This document shows positions 15,562 through 24,275 of a stretch of 48,521 nucleotides of DNA, one piece after another. Position numbers and translations under genes: made by a program. The notes beneath the pieces were generated by a model. It had not been told where the DNA came from, did not search any database, and worked only from the letters and a program-made list of their open reading frames with translations. Each line of letters starts with the position of its first letter. Positions within the stretch are counted from its first letter, which is position 1. Source of the DNA: Clostridiales bacterium (GTDB lineage Bacteria > Actinomycetota > Coriobacteriia > Anaerosomatales > SLCP01); NCBI GenBank assembly GCA_018333995.1, contig JAGXSG010000030.1:1-48521 (forward strand), read 5' to 3'.

Positions 15562-16393
15562 ACCCGCGAGCCTTGGCCTCGTCGAGTGTCACGGGGATTT
15601 TGCTCCTGGCTAGGTGCCGGCACTCGCCGGTATGGTATCGTTCGCCGGTTCTCGTGATGTAGACGGTAGTGCCGCCTGGGGGGTCGCCGCGCACGCCGGT
15701 GCCGCTTGGTGCGGCCGGTGCCTCGCCGCCCACACTCCAAAGGCCGCGCCCGGCTTCGCGCGCTTCGACCTGGTAGCGGGTGAAACGGTCAACGTAGCGG
15801 ACGTTGGGCGGAAAGGTCGACAGCTGCGCGAAGCCGTCCAGCAGGAGACGGGCGTTGAGCATCTTCGCGCGGATCTCGGCGTCCGTGGCCGCGGATGGCT
15901 GTTCAAGCCAGATGTAGGCGAGCATTCGCCCGTAGCGGTCGCGCGGTTCGATGTCGGTCTCGAGCCACACACGCGCGCCGATTGGGAGGGCGCGTGCGGT
16001 GTATGCGGACGACTCCCGGCCGTATGGCTCGACCCCTCCGTGGGTTTCCGGTGTGTCGACGCCGATGAAGCGCACCCGCTCCTCGACGCCGTTTTCCAGT
16101 CGGAAGCGTGCGGTGTCGCCGTCGGTGTGGCCCGTTACGGCGGCGGCGATGACCTTCGGAGCGGTGGCAGGCGGTTCGGGCGAAGGCGCAGGCGCAGGTG
16201 CAGGCGGGGGCGTCGGAGCGGGCGGGGGTGCAGGTGTAGGCGTGGGCGTGGGCGCAAGCGTGGCGTCCTCGGAATCTGCGACCGGCGCAGGCGTGAACGT
16301 CGCGTCCGCTGTGCAGCCGACGAGGGCGAGTCCCGCCAGGAGGAGCGGGAGCAGTCGCAGGGCAAGCGGACGAATTCCAGCCGCGATCCTCAT
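15527..16393 (-). CDS. Thermonuclease-like (SNase) lipoprotein
   Basis: 288 residues. A signal peptide with lipobox LVGC (C27) suggests anchoring outside the membrane. Residues 40-78 are a Pro/Ala/Thr-rich linker. The nuclease domain has the DGDT opening and the catalytic set: Arg and Glu in [10 protein letters not shown] and the second Arg in [14 protein letters not shown]. The C-terminus adds a small Cys/His module ([14 protein letters not shown], then TPCQTCQPP), which may bind metal and is often attached to such nucleases. It probably cleaves extracellular DNA or RNA for nutrition or clearance, using Ca2+. It overlaps the convergent DUF1801 gene at its 3' end. Confidence 0.9.
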   Translation of the reverse strand: MRIAAGIRPLALRLLPLLLAGLALVGCTADATFTPAPVADSEDATLAPTPTPTPAPPPAPTPPPAPAPAPSPEPPATAPKVIAAAVTGHTDGDTARFRLENGVEERVRFIGVDTPETHGGVEPYGRESSAYTARALPIGARVWLETDIEPRDRYGRMLAYIWLEQPSAATDAEIRAKMLNARLLLDGFAQLSTFPPNVRYVDRFTRYQVEAREAGRGLWSVGGEAPAAPSGTGVRGDPPGGTTVYITRTGERYHTGECRHLARSKIPVTLDEAKARGFTPCQTCQPPQ

Positions 16394-16474
16394 GCATCAA
16401 GTATAACCGCCGGGGTTCGGCCAGCCGTCCGTGGCGTGTCCGGAGGCTCGGCGGACTTTGTGGAGTAGCGTTGG

Positions 16475-16975
16475 CTACGGGATGGAGAGCAGCTCGACCT
16501 CGAAGATGAGGGTCGCGTTTGGCGGAATTACGCCGCCTGCTCCACTCGCGCCATAGCCGAGATCCGGCGGGATCGTGAGCTTACGCTTCCCGCCCACCTT
16601 CATGCCCTCGACTCCCTGGTCCCAACCGGCGATGACCTGGCCTTGTCCAAGAGCGAACTGGAATGGTTGTCCTGAATCGAGCGAGGAGTCGAACTTGGTC
16701 CCGTCGGTGAGCCAGCCGGTGTAGTGTACGGTCACGTTGTTGCCGGCCGTGGCCACCGCGCCCGTTCCTGCGGTGATGTCTTCGATCACGAGTTCGGTGA
16801 CGTCAGCCGCGGCGGGTGTCTCCGGGACTGTCTCTTCAGGCGGGGTTGTGACTTGCCCGGCGTCGGTTGGCGGCGTTTCCACCTCGTCGGCTGGAGTGCG
16901 GCCACATCCGGTGGTGACAGCAACGGCAAGCGCGGTGATGACGCAGAGCACGATGAGCGCTGATCTTCTGAGCAC
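16475..16975 (-). CDS. FKBP-type peptidyl-prolyl isomerase lipoprotein
   Basis: 166 residues from GTG 16973-16975, five bases after GGAGG; a longer frame upstream has no ribosome site. Signal peptide with lipobox TTGC (C24), a Thr/Pro/Glu linker, then one FKBP domain: [40 protein letters not shown] and [10 protein letters not shown]. Aromatic and acidic active-site residues (Y, F-D, W) are intact. It helps fold exported proteins outside the membrane. It lies 87 bp after the hydrogenase large subunit gene but has its own ribosome site; a link to the hydrogenase is not implied. Confidence 0.93.
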   Translation of the reverse strand: MLRRSALIVLCVITALAVAVTTGCGRTPADEVETPPTDAGQVTTPPEETVPETPAAADVTELVIEDITAGTGAVATAGNNVTVHYTGWLTDGTKFDSSLDSGQPFQFALGQGQVIAGWDQGVEGMKVGGKRKLTIPPDLGYGASGAGGVIPPNATLIFEVELLSIP

Positions 16976-17062
16976 GTGAGCCTCCGATCGTTCGCGGGTA
17001 CTCGCGTAGGGTAACGCACGCATCTTAAAGACGCACGCCCTGCCCGCGTACGGTGCCGCACC

Positions 17063-18325
17063 TTAGTGCACCGCGCATGACAAGCAGGGGTCGTACGCGC
17101 GCACGAGTTGTTCGATCTGCTGCACGAATTCGGTTTCGGGAAGTCCAGCGACTGTAGGAGCGAACGCGCGCATGTCAGCCTCGAGGTTTGCGAGGTTTTG
17201 CGCTGTTGGGGTGATCACGTCGCCTGCGGTGATGACCCCGCTGTCGTCTATCGAGATGCCATGGTACAGGGTGCCGCGCGGCGCCTCGGTCGCGCCACGG
17301 CCGCTGCCGACGCGGATCTCGAAGGAGACCGGAGCGCTCGAGCCTGTGTTCTCGATGAGAGCCTCGCACAGGTGCGCACATCGCTGGGCGCAGTCGACGA
17401 GTTCGATCGCTTGGCAGAGGTTGTTGTGGAAGGTGTTGCGGGATGGACGGCTGAAACCCGCCTTCTCGGCGACAAGCTGCGCTGCTGGCATGAGTCGCTT
17501 CCACGAAAGGTTGACGCGGGCGAGCGCGCCAACGAGAAACGTCCGCCCATCGACAGTTGTGTGCTTCGCGTTGCTGTGGCTAACAACCGACTCGCTGAGG
17601 AACTCGGGATACTCGGAGACTGGACGGCGCCATCCAGCATCCATCGCACATACGTCGCCGTCGTAGATGGCGTAAGTATCCGGTGAAGACAGGCCGAGCA
17701 TGTCGCCGGAGGTTTCAAACTCCGGAACGGTGAAACCCGCGAACAGCTCCACCGTGTCGGCGGCGTCTCTCGCCGCGGCGTGCAGCCGCTCAGAGAAATC
17801 CGCGAGATCCGTCGTGCTCGGCTCGGCGGTGAATCCTCCGATGGCGGCGGTGACCGGGTGGACGGCGCGGCCTCCGATGAGCGTAGTGAGATCGTTTCCG
17901 AGCTTTTTCAGAGTGAGGGCGCGAGCGACGATATCGGGCCGAGTCCGTGCGAGCGGGAAGACGCTCGGAAGGCCCACATAGTCCGGCGCGGCGAACAGGT
18001 AGAGATGCGTAGCGTGATTTTGCAGGTACGATCCGTAGACGAGAAGCTCGCGCAACATCCTTGTACGCGGACTCACTTCGATGCCGAGAGCTGATTCCAC
18101 CGCCTTGATGCTCGTTAAGGTGTGGTTTGGCGAACAAATGCCGCAGATGCGGCTTGTGATGAGAGGCGCTTCATCGAACCGTCTGCCGATGATCATCGAC
18201 TCGAACAACCGTGCGGGCTCGACGATGTCCATCTGAATCCGTTCGACCATTCCGCTCGTGACGTCGACGGAGATGGTGCCGTGCCCTTCGATCCGCGCCA
18301 CATGCTCGACTGTCAGAGTGGTCAT
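17063..18325 (-). CDS. hydA: Group 3b-like [NiFe]-hydrogenase large (alpha) subunit
   Basis: 420 residues, cytoplasmic. It binds the NiFe(CN)2CO centre through C61 and C64 (RICGICSPNH) and C414 and C417 (DPCLSCAVH). The proton-path Glu is in RIEGHG. The protein stops exactly at His420: the codon after CAC is TAA. Most large subunits have a further peptide that a dedicated endopeptidase removes after this His; here none exists, so processing seems unnecessary. The gene is last in a four-gene set ordered as in hydBGDA sulfhydrogenases. The start overlaps the small-subunit stop by 4 bp. No maturation (hyp) genes are in the window. Confidence 0.95.
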   Translation of the reverse strand: MTTLTVEHVARIEGHGTISVDVTSGMVERIQMDIVEPARLFESMIIGRRFDEAPLITSRICGICSPNHTLTSIKAVESALGIEVSPRTRMLRELLVYGSYLQNHATHLYLFAAPDYVGLPSVFPLARTRPDIVARALTLKKLGNDLTTLIGGRAVHPVTAAIGGFTAEPSTTDLADFSERLHAAARDAADTVELFAGFTVPEFETSGDMLGLSSPDTYAIYDGDVCAMDAGWRRPVSEYPEFLSESVVSHSNAKHTTVDGRTFLVGALARVNLSWKRLMPAAQLVAEKAGFSRPSRNTFHNNLCQAIELVDCAQRCAHLCEALIENTGSSAPVSFEIRVGSGRGATEAPRGTLYHGISIDDSGVITAGDVITPTAQNLANLEADMRAFAPTVAGLPETEFVQQIEQLVRAYDPCLSCAVH

Positions 18326-19065
18326 CGATCCTCCGAAGCCGAGTTGTACAGGTCAAGAACGGACTCGAATGCCTCGGGATCCACCCCGTGTTCCGCCACG
18401 ATCAACCGGGCCGCTGCCATGTTTGCGTCCTTTGCTACTCCGCGACAACCGGTACAAGGCCTGCCGAGGGAGACGCATTTTGCGCCGCATCCGGTGCGCG
18501 TGACGAGTCCCAGACATACGATGCCGGCCTCGTACATGCAGGTGTTCTCAGCGATCTTGCATGCCGCGCACAGTGGCTCGCGTGGCGGACGGTTCGCCAT
18601 TCCCCGCAACGCTCGCTGCATGACCGTGACGAACTCCGCGGGATCGATCGGACATCCGGGCACGTGGTAATCGACTTGGATGACCGCGCTTACGGGCATC
18701 GGAGAGATTCGCCCACACGCGACATCAGAGCTGCGCTCTCCGTAGACGCGATCGGCGTGTCCCTCGAGGTCGCCGTGCGTGACGAGCGCGGGCAGCCCGC
18801 CGCCGGTGGCGCACGCGCCGATCGCGATGATGCCGCCTGCGGTCGCCCGCACCTTGCGTAGCAGCTCTACGTGGTCCCTGGTCGTGACCGCGCCTTCGAC
18901 TATGGCGACGTCGTACTCATCCGGCATGCGCCCGCTCGATGCAAGCTGCCAGTAGGAAAGATCGATCGTGCCTAACACGTCGAGGAGGTGGTCTTCCATA
19001 TTGGTCATCTGTACCTGACACCCGTAGTCGCTCGCAAGGCCGATTACCACGACACGGGCGGGCAC
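18322..19065 (-). CDS. hydD: [NiFe]-hydrogenase small (delta) subunit
   Basis: 247 residues, no Tat signal, so cytoplasmic. It carries FeS clusters between the NiFe site and the diaphorase. The proximal-cluster region reads ASDYGCQVQMTN: C16 is kept, but the usual first Cys of CxxC is D13. Other proximal ligands are in IGACATGG and HVPGCPIDP. C-terminal cysteines CAACKIAENTC, TGCGAKC and PCTGC supply two more [4Fe-4S] clusters. GTG start, with AGGAGG eight bases upstream; it follows the diaphorase stop with no gap (TAGGTG). The Asp at a proximal ligand position resembles the 3Cys/1Asp proximal cluster of actinobacterial-type hydrogenases, though those belong to a different group. Confidence 0.93.
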   Translation of the reverse strand: MPARVVVIGLASDYGCQVQMTNMEDHLLDVLGTIDLSYWQLASSGRMPDEYDVAIVEGAVTTRDHVELLRKVRATAGGIIAIGACATGGGLPALVTHGDLEGHADRVYGERSSDVACGRISPMPVSAVIQVDYHVPGCPIDPAEFVTVMQRALRGMANRPPREPLCAACKIAENTCMYEAGIVCLGLVTRTGCGAKCVSLGRPCTGCRGVAKDANMAAARLIVAEHGVDPEAFESVLDLYNSASEDR

Positions 19066-19926
19066 CTAGATCGCCTCCTGCAGGTTCATCGCTTCCCAGT
19101 AGTTGAATACTGGGCCGTCCACGCACGCGTACTGGTGCCCTACCCCGCAGTGTCCGCACTTGCCGATCCCGCACTTCATCCGCCGCTCGAAGCTCACATA
19201 GATGCGGTCGACGTCCATCTGCTTCTTGCGCATTTCGTCGATGACGTAGCGGTACATCACCGGCGGACCGCAGATCGCGCCGTACGTGCGTTGGGAGTCG
19301 ACTTCGATGCGGCCGAAGAGGCCCGTGACGAGTCCGACTTCGCCGTCCCACGTTTCGTCCGGATGGTCGACCGTCATGATCAGCTCGAAGTCCTCACGGT
19401 GCCGCCACATGTCAAACTGACGACGGAAAAGTACCTCGCCAGGGTTGCGCGAACCGTAGAGGATCGTCACCTTGCCAAAGCTGTGCCGTTCGTCATGGAT
19501 GTGATTGATGAGCGACTTCAGAGGCGCAATTCCCAGGCCGCCGGCTACCAGGAGCACGTCGTGCCCTTTCATCTCGTCGAAGGGAAAGCCCCGTCCAAAC
19601 GGCCCGCGCAGGCCCACGATGTCGCCGCAGTGCATGGCGTGGAGCGCGCCGGTCACGTCGCCCGAATCCCGGACGCACAATTCGATGAAGCCCTGTTTCG
19701 AGGGTGCCGAGGATATCGAGATCGGCGCCTCACCTACACCGAATATCGAGAGCTCAACGAATTGTCCCGCGTCAAAGTCGAAGGCGTCACGGACGTCGTC
19801 GTCGATGAGCCGGAATTCGAAGAGCTTCTCGGTATCAGTGAGTTCGGTGATCGAGGTGATCCGAGCGGACCAAGGCAGGTACGGGTTGGCTTTGAGTTTG
19901 CGGTAGGCCTGCGCGGTGTCCCTCAT
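19066..19926 (-). CDS. hydG: Hydrogenase diaphorase (gamma) subunit, FAD/NAD(P)-binding
   Basis: 286 residues of the ferredoxin-NADP reductase fold. FAD-binding segment GQFVELSIFGVGEAPISISS; nucleotide-binding GGLGIAPLKSLI; C-terminal NAD(P) motif CGPPVMYRYVIDEM. A [2Fe-2S] site of the PyrK/HydG type is formed by four Cys in MKCGIGKCGHCGVGHQYACV. It exchanges electrons between NAD(P)H and the FeS chain of the hydrogenase. The GVGEAPISISS variant is typical of sulfhydrogenase gamma subunits. It overlaps hydB by 4 bp. Choice of NADH or NADPH cannot be read with confidence from the sequence. Confidence 0.95.
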   Translation of the reverse strand: MRDTAQAYRKLKANPYLPWSARITSITELTDTEKLFEFRLIDDDVRDAFDFDAGQFVELSIFGVGEAPISISSAPSKQGFIELCVRDSGDVTGALHAMHCGDIVGLRGPFGRGFPFDEMKGHDVLLVAGGLGIAPLKSLINHIHDERHSFGKVTILYGSRNPGEVLFRRQFDMWRHREDFELIMTVDHPDETWDGEVGLVTGLFGRIEVDSQRTYGAICGPPVMYRYVIDEMRKKQMDVDRIYVSFERRMKCGIGKCGHCGVGHQYACVDGPVFNYWEAMNLQEAI

Positions 19927-20930
19927 TCATCTCCTCCAGATTGCAGGGCCGCGATCACGGTCCGCGGATCGATGCCTGCCTTGCACGCGCGCTCGCAACG
20001 AGCGCACCCGACGCAAAGCACTCGCTCGAACTTCGACAGGTAGCCCCACTGCTTGTGGTAGTAGCGGTACTTCACTCGGCTCGGGCGTGACCCTCGGAAG
20101 TTGTGTCCGTGAGCGACCTCGGCGAACTCGGAGAACTGGCAGCTGTCCCACGACCGGACACGTGATCCTTCTGTTCCGTCCGGCGAGAGGCGGTCTTTCA
20201 CGTCGAAGCAGTAGCACGTTGGACATACCATTGAGCACGCGCCACAGCTGAGGCAACGCTCGCCAAGCTCTTCCCATACGGGGTCGTCAAACTTCGCATC
20301 GAGCAACAGCGGCAACTGCGCGGTGTCGAGCTGTTGCGTGAAGGACGCCTTGAACGCGCGGATGACGCGCTGGTAATCGGCGGTGTCGGCGTCGTTGATC
20401 GCACGCGTCTCGACGTGGCTGTCCAACAGTTCAGCGCCTTCCACCGAGCGCACGGACACGAAGTACCGGTCCTCCAGGTCGGTGAGGAAGATGTCGAAAC
20501 CCCAGTGGACCTCGTCGGTGCCCCACGCGTTGCAAAAACAGGTGCCGCTCGGCGTACAGCCGATGCCCACGATGAGGGTGCTTTCCCTCCGGGAGCGGTA
20601 GTACGGATCCTCATACCCGCCGAGAAAGACGTTGTCCATCAGCATAAGCGCGTTGAGGTCGCACGAATGCAGTCCAAAGAGCACACGGCGTCCGGCTGGA
20701 ACAGCTGTCGCGGAAGCTTCGCCGTCGGTGACCGAGAACGACATGAGCTCCTCGGAGGGTGGCAGGAAGTACTTCTTGGCTGGCAGCAGCGTGGTGTCGT
20801 AGTCGAGCCGGAGGTCTTCCGGGTCCGCAATCGAGGCGAAGACGAAGTCGTCACCCTTCGCTACAGGGCCAATCACCTCGAAGTCTGTCGATAGCCCTCG
20901 AATGAGTTCGGCGATGCGGTCCTTTTCCAT
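19923..20930 (-). CDS. hydB: Hydrogenase beta subunit with two [4Fe-4S] clusters
   Basis: 335 residues from ATG 20928-20930; the frame continues upstream without a ribosome site and over the promoter, so the short form is chosen. Residues around 220-330 carry two ferredoxin-like cluster motifs, CLSCGACSMVCPTCYC and CVGCARCERACKAGIDP. The front part (FGLHSCDLNALMLMDNVF) is typical of HydB/AsrA, the electron-transfer subunits of group 3b hydrogenase and anaerobic sulfite reductase. First gene of the hydrogenase operon, with a clear promoter 75-100 bp upstream. Without a catalytic sulfite reductase subunit nearby, the hydrogenase role is the natural reading. Confidence 0.93.
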   Translation of the reverse strand: MEKDRIAELIRGLSTDFEVIGPVAKGDDFVFASIADPEDLRLDYDTTLLPAKKYFLPPSEELMSFSVTDGEASATAVPAGRRVLFGLHSCDLNALMLMDNVFLGGYEDPYYRSRRESTLIVGIGCTPSGTCFCNAWGTDEVHWGFDIFLTDLEDRYFVSVRSVEGAELLDSHVETRAINDADTADYQRVIRAFKASFTQQLDTAQLPLLLDAKFDDPVWEELGERCLSCGACSMVCPTCYCFDVKDRLSPDGTEGSRVRSWDSCQFSEFAEVAHGHNFRGSRPSRVKYRYYHKQWGYLSKFERVLCVGCARCERACKAGIDPRTVIAALQSGGDE

Positions 20931-20976
20931 GATGCGAAAGAACAAGTTCGTCCCCGATCCGCAACTGTTGATACGC

Positions 20977-20989
20977 CACGTGCGACGTG
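20977..20989. promoter_or_regulatory. Candidate operator in the hydrogenase leader
   Basis: CACGTGCGACGTG is a perfect 5-3-5 palindrome. It lies just downstream of the expected transcription start of hydBGDA, where a bound repressor would block transcription. The regulator is not identifiable. Confidence 0.35.
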
Positions 20990-21002
20990 CGCGGTCTGCG
21001 TG

Positions 21003-21031
21003 ATTGTAGTTGCCATCCAAGGCTCCGCCAA
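21003..21031 (-). promoter_or_regulatory. Sigma-70-type promoter of the hydrogenase operon
   Basis: On the minus strand TTGGCG (21026-21031) and TACAAT (21003-21008) are spaced by exactly 17 bp. The predicted start near 20996 leaves a leader of about 65 nt before the hydB ATG. The -35 box sits just beyond the end of the small membrane protein gene. Confidence 0.6.
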
Positions 21032-21033
21032 GG

Positions 21034-21318
21034 CTAGAGCAAGGCGGTCCAGAGCACTGCCGCAGCGGTGAGTCCACCCAAAGACAGGCCGAGTATCCCC
21101 CACCGGGCGTATCGCGTCGATAGGGTTAGCACGCCGGCGGCCATGCCGACGAACCACGCGAGCACGCCGATGGTTGCGATGACTTGGCCGAAGACGTCCG
21201 TAGCGGCCTCGCTTCCGCCCATGGCCCAGGATCCGGCCGAGGCGGCCAGTGAGGCACCGCACCCGATAACACACACCGCGGCCATCATCTTGCTGGAGAT
21301 GAGACGCTTTTTGGGCAC
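21034..21318 (-). CDS. Small membrane protein of unknown function
   Basis: 94 residues from a GTG start preceded by GAGAGGAG seven bases upstream. Three hydrophobic segments: MMAAVCVIGCGASLAASAG, VFGQVIATIGVLAWFVGMAA and YARWGILGLSLGGLTAAAVL. There are no catalytic motifs or cysteine clusters. The good ribosome site and hydrophobic pattern support a real gene. It is on the same strand as the hydrogenase genes, but a strong promoter separates them, so co-function is only a possibility. Family not recognised. Confidence 0.65.
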   Translation of the reverse strand: MPKKRLISSKMMAAVCVIGCGASLAASAGSWAMGGSEAATDVFGQVIATIGVLAWFVGMAAGVLTLSTRYARWGILGLSLGGLTAAAVLWTALL

Positions 21319-21479
21319 AGTGAGACTCCTCTCGTTTCTCGTAATGGTACGTCACTGTGGCAAGATGAAATACTGTACTCCGGGTCAAATCGGTCGATGG
21401 GTATCTTGTAGTGGATGACAGGCGGTCCGCCGAGCGTGGCGGTCCGTGTCACCGATCCCGGCGAAGAGAGGAATCGCGG

Positions 21480-24275
21480 ATGACGAGACGAGAAGCCGAG
21501 CACGCTGTCACAACCGGGCGGACCGAAGCCACGCGCCCGTGGCACGCGTTGACAACCGAGGAGGTGACTGACGCCTTCGGGACGACTTCAACCGGTTTGA
21601 CCTCGACTGAGGCGGCTGAACGACTTGCCGAGCATGGACGCAACCTCATCCCTCGCGGCAAGGGCGACTCGGTGCTCGATCTCTTGTGGCGGCAGATCAA
21701 CAACCCACTCATATGGGTGCTGATCGCCTCGGCGGCCGTCGCGATGTTAGCTGATCCGGTCGACGGCATGAAGAACGGCCTTGTCATCCTGGGTGTCGTC
21801 GTGCTCAACACTCTCATCGGCTTCGGTCAGGAGTACAAGGCGAGCAAAGCCATCGAAGCGCTCACTCAAATGGTGCCAGAAAACGTCGCGGTCATGAGGG
21901 ACGGCAGGAAGATCACGCTTGCGGCGTCCGAGATCGTCCCGGGTGACGTGGTCGTGCTCGCCAGTGGAGACCGGGTCCCAGCTGACGTGCGCCTCATCGA
22001 ACTGCGCAACCTTCGGATCGAGGAAGCGGCGCTCACGGGGGAGTCCGTCCCCTCGGCCAAAGACCTCCAGCCCGTGGATGAGGCGGCGGGAATCGGCGAT
22101 CGCGACAGCATGGCGTACGCGGGGACGGTGGTCACGTACGGGACGGGATCCGCGGTCGTGGTGGCTACCGCCGCGGACACGGAGCTCGGGCGGATATCGA
22201 CGATGCTCAAGGAGACTACGAGCCTGCTGACTCCCCTCACGAAGGATCTCGCGACGATTGGGAAATGGATTTCTGTCGGGATCGTCGCGCTTGCCGTGGC
22301 GATGCTTTTCGCGGGCACGTGGCGGACGATGGCGGAGACGGGGATCGAGTGGTTCCCGGCGCTGCGAGAGACGGTGATCTTTGCGATCGCGCTCGCTGTG
22401 GGAGCGATTCCCGAGGGTCTGCCAGCGATCGTGACGATCGCGCTCGCGATCGGTGTCCAGCGCATGGCCGCGCGAAACGCGGTCGTACGCAAGCTGCCGG
22501 CTGTCGAGACGCTTGGCTCGACGACTGTCATCTGCACCGACAAGACCGGGACGCTCACGCGCAACGAGATGACTGTGCAGGAACTCTGGACCCCGGGTTT
22601 CGGCGCGTACAGTGTCTCGGGGGTCGGGTACGAGCCAACGGGTGAACTCGTGCGCGACGGGGCGGTCCTCGAGCATGTGCCGGACGACGTCGCCGCGCTG
22701 TTGCGTGCCGGCGCGCTGTGCAACGACGCGTCTTTAGCCCAGGAGGAAGGTCAGTGGAAGCTGCATGGAGATCCCACTGAGGGCGCTTTGGTAGTCGCCG
22801 CGGAAAAACTTGGTATCAGCTCTGAGCGGCTCAGGGCCGATCACCGCCGGCTCGACGTAATCCCCTTCGAGTCCGAGAACCAGTTCATGGCGACCCTTCA
22901 CGATCAGGACGGCGGCACGATCCTGCTCAAGGGCGCTCCCGAAGTCGTGCTGCGTCGCTGCCGCGTCGAGGGTGACGTGCTTGGCGAAGTGGAGTCTCTA
23001 GCGGCTCGAGGCATGCGGGTTCTCGCGTTCGCGTCGAAACCGGCGCAGGGGCGTGCCGCAGTGGACATGCATGACATGGAGGACGGGTTTGAACTCCTCG
23101 GCCTCCAGGGGATGATCGACCCTCCTCGGCCGGAAGCGATTCGAGCGATCGAGCGGTGCCATGCGGCAGGTATAACCGTGAAGATGATCACCGGTGACCA
23201 TAAGGCGACCGCTCGAGCGATAGCCGCGGAGATAGGCATACTGGACGACGCGGCCGGTGCGAAGGTGACCACGGGTGTCGATCTCGCTGTGATGTCAGAT
23301 GACGAGCTGTACGAGGTCGCCCATACGTGCAACGTGTTCGCCCGGGTGGCCCCGGAACACAAGCTCAAGCTCGTGAACGCATTGCAGCGCCGCGGTGAGG
23401 TCGTTGCGATGACCGGTGACGGCGTGAACGACGCACCGGCGCTCAAGCAGGCCGACATCGGGGTCGCGATGGGAATCACCGGCACCGCAGCGTCCAAAGA
23501 GGCTGCCGAGATCGTTCTTGCCGATGACAACTTCGCGTCGATCTCAGCGGCGGTCGAAGAAGGCAGGCGCGTGTACGACAACCTCATCAAGTCGCTCGTC
23601 TTTGTGTTGCCCACCAATCTCGGGCTTGCGCTAATCCTCGCGTGTGCGGTTGTGTTCTTTCCCTTTGGTGAAGTTACGAGGATTGTCGACGGTGAATTGC
23701 AGACGGTGCGCGAGTTGTTGCTGCCGATGGCGCCGGTACAGCTACTGTGGATCAATCTCGTGGCCGCTGTCGCGCTCGCGCTGCCGCTCGCCTTCGAGGC
23801 TAAAGAGCCCGGTGTCATGCGGCGCCCGCCGCGCGATCCCAAAGCCCCGGTGCTCAGCGGCTTTGTGATCATGCGCGTGATTGTTGTGGCGATTCTCATG
23901 ACCGCCGGGGCGCTCGCGCTGTTTACGGTGGCGTTTCGCGAAGCGGCGCCTGGTCAGGAGAGCGCGCTGGCCAACGCGCAGACGATGGCGGTGACGACCG
24001 TCATCATGTTCCAGATCTTCTACCTGTTCAACTGCCGGTCGCTCCGTGATTCGGTCCTCGATATCGGAGTGTTCTCAAACCGCCAGGTCTTCATCGGGAT
24101 CGGTGCGGTCGTCGTGTTTCAGGCGCTCTTCATCTACGCGCCGTTCATGCAGTCGCTTTTCGGTTCAGCTCCGCTGAGTCCGGTTGACGTCCTCATGACC
24201 GTTGCCGCCGGCGCGATCATCCTCCCGGTGATCACGATCGAGAAATCGTTGCGCCGGCGATTGGAGCGTGCATGA
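21480..24275 (+). CDS. P-type cation-transporting ATPase (P2 type, SERCA/PMA-like)
   Basis: 931 residues from ATG 21480, seven bases after AGAGGA; the frame is open 69 bp further up without a site. N-terminal cation-ATPase domain, TGES actuator loop at 187-190, PEGL in M4 at 311-314, phosphorylated Asp354 in CTDKTGTLT, the KGAPEVV nucleotide-binding motif, [20 protein letters not shown] hinge, and about ten membrane helices. Ca2+ pumps have a Thr-Asp pair in M6; here the region reads [20 protein letters not shown], so the ion-binding Asp is missing, as in CtpF/PMA-like members. The ion is therefore unclear. Unusually, it is translationally coupled (4-bp overlap) to an ABC exporter. Confidence 0.95.
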   Translation: MTRREAEHAVTTGRTEATRPWHALTTEEVTDAFGTTSTGLTSTEAAERLAEHGRNLIPRGKGDSVLDLLWRQINNPLIWVLIASAAVAMLADPVDGMKNGLVILGVVVLNTLIGFGQEYKASKAIEALTQMVPENVAVMRDGRKITLAASEIVPGDVVVLASGDRVPADVRLIELRNLRIEEAALTGESVPSAKDLQPVDEAAGIGDRDSMAYAGTVVTYGTGSAVVVATAADTELGRISTMLKETTSLLTPLTKDLATIGKWISVGIVALAVAMLFAGTWRTMAETGIEWFPALRETVIFAIALAVGAIPEGLPAIVTIALAIGVQRMAARNAVVRKLPAVETLGSTTVICTDKTGTLTRNEMTVQELWTPGFGAYSVSGVGYEPTGELVRDGAVLEHVPDDVAALLRAGALCNDASLAQEEGQWKLHGDPTEGALVVAAEKLGISSERLRADHRRLDVIPFESENQFMATLHDQDGGTILLKGAPEVVLRRCRVEGDVLGEVESLAARGMRVLAFASKPAQGRAAVDMHDMEDGFELLGLQGMIDPPRPEAIRAIERCHAAGITVKMITGDHKATARAIAAEIGILDDAAGAKVTTGVDLAVMSDDELYEVAHTCNVFARVAPEHKLKLVNALQRRGEVVAMTGDGVNDAPALKQADIGVAMGITGTAASKEAAEIVLADDNFASISAAVEEGRRVYDNLIKSLVFVLPTNLGLALILACAVVFFPFGEVTRIVDGELQTVRELLLPMAPVQLLWINLVAAVALALPLAFEAKEPGVMRRPPRDPKAPVLSGFVIMRVIVVAILMTAGALALFTVAFREAAPGQESALANAQTMAVTTVIMFQIFYLFNCRSLRDSVLDIGVFSNRQVFIGIGAVVVFQALFIYAPFMQSLFGSAPLSPVDVLMTVAAGAIILPVITIEKSLRRRLERA

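Noticed and set aside
16175-16265. Short GC-rich repeats as a CRISPR or tandem-repeat element
   Set aside because: They are codons of a Pro/Ala/Thr linker in the nuclease lipoprotein, irregular in length. No CRISPR-type spaced repeats occur anywhere in the window.
16475-20930. FKBP lipoprotein as part of the hydrogenase operon
   Set aside because: It has its own ribosome site and an 87-bp gap, and it is exported, whereas the hydrogenase is cytoplasmic; adjacency alone is not enough.
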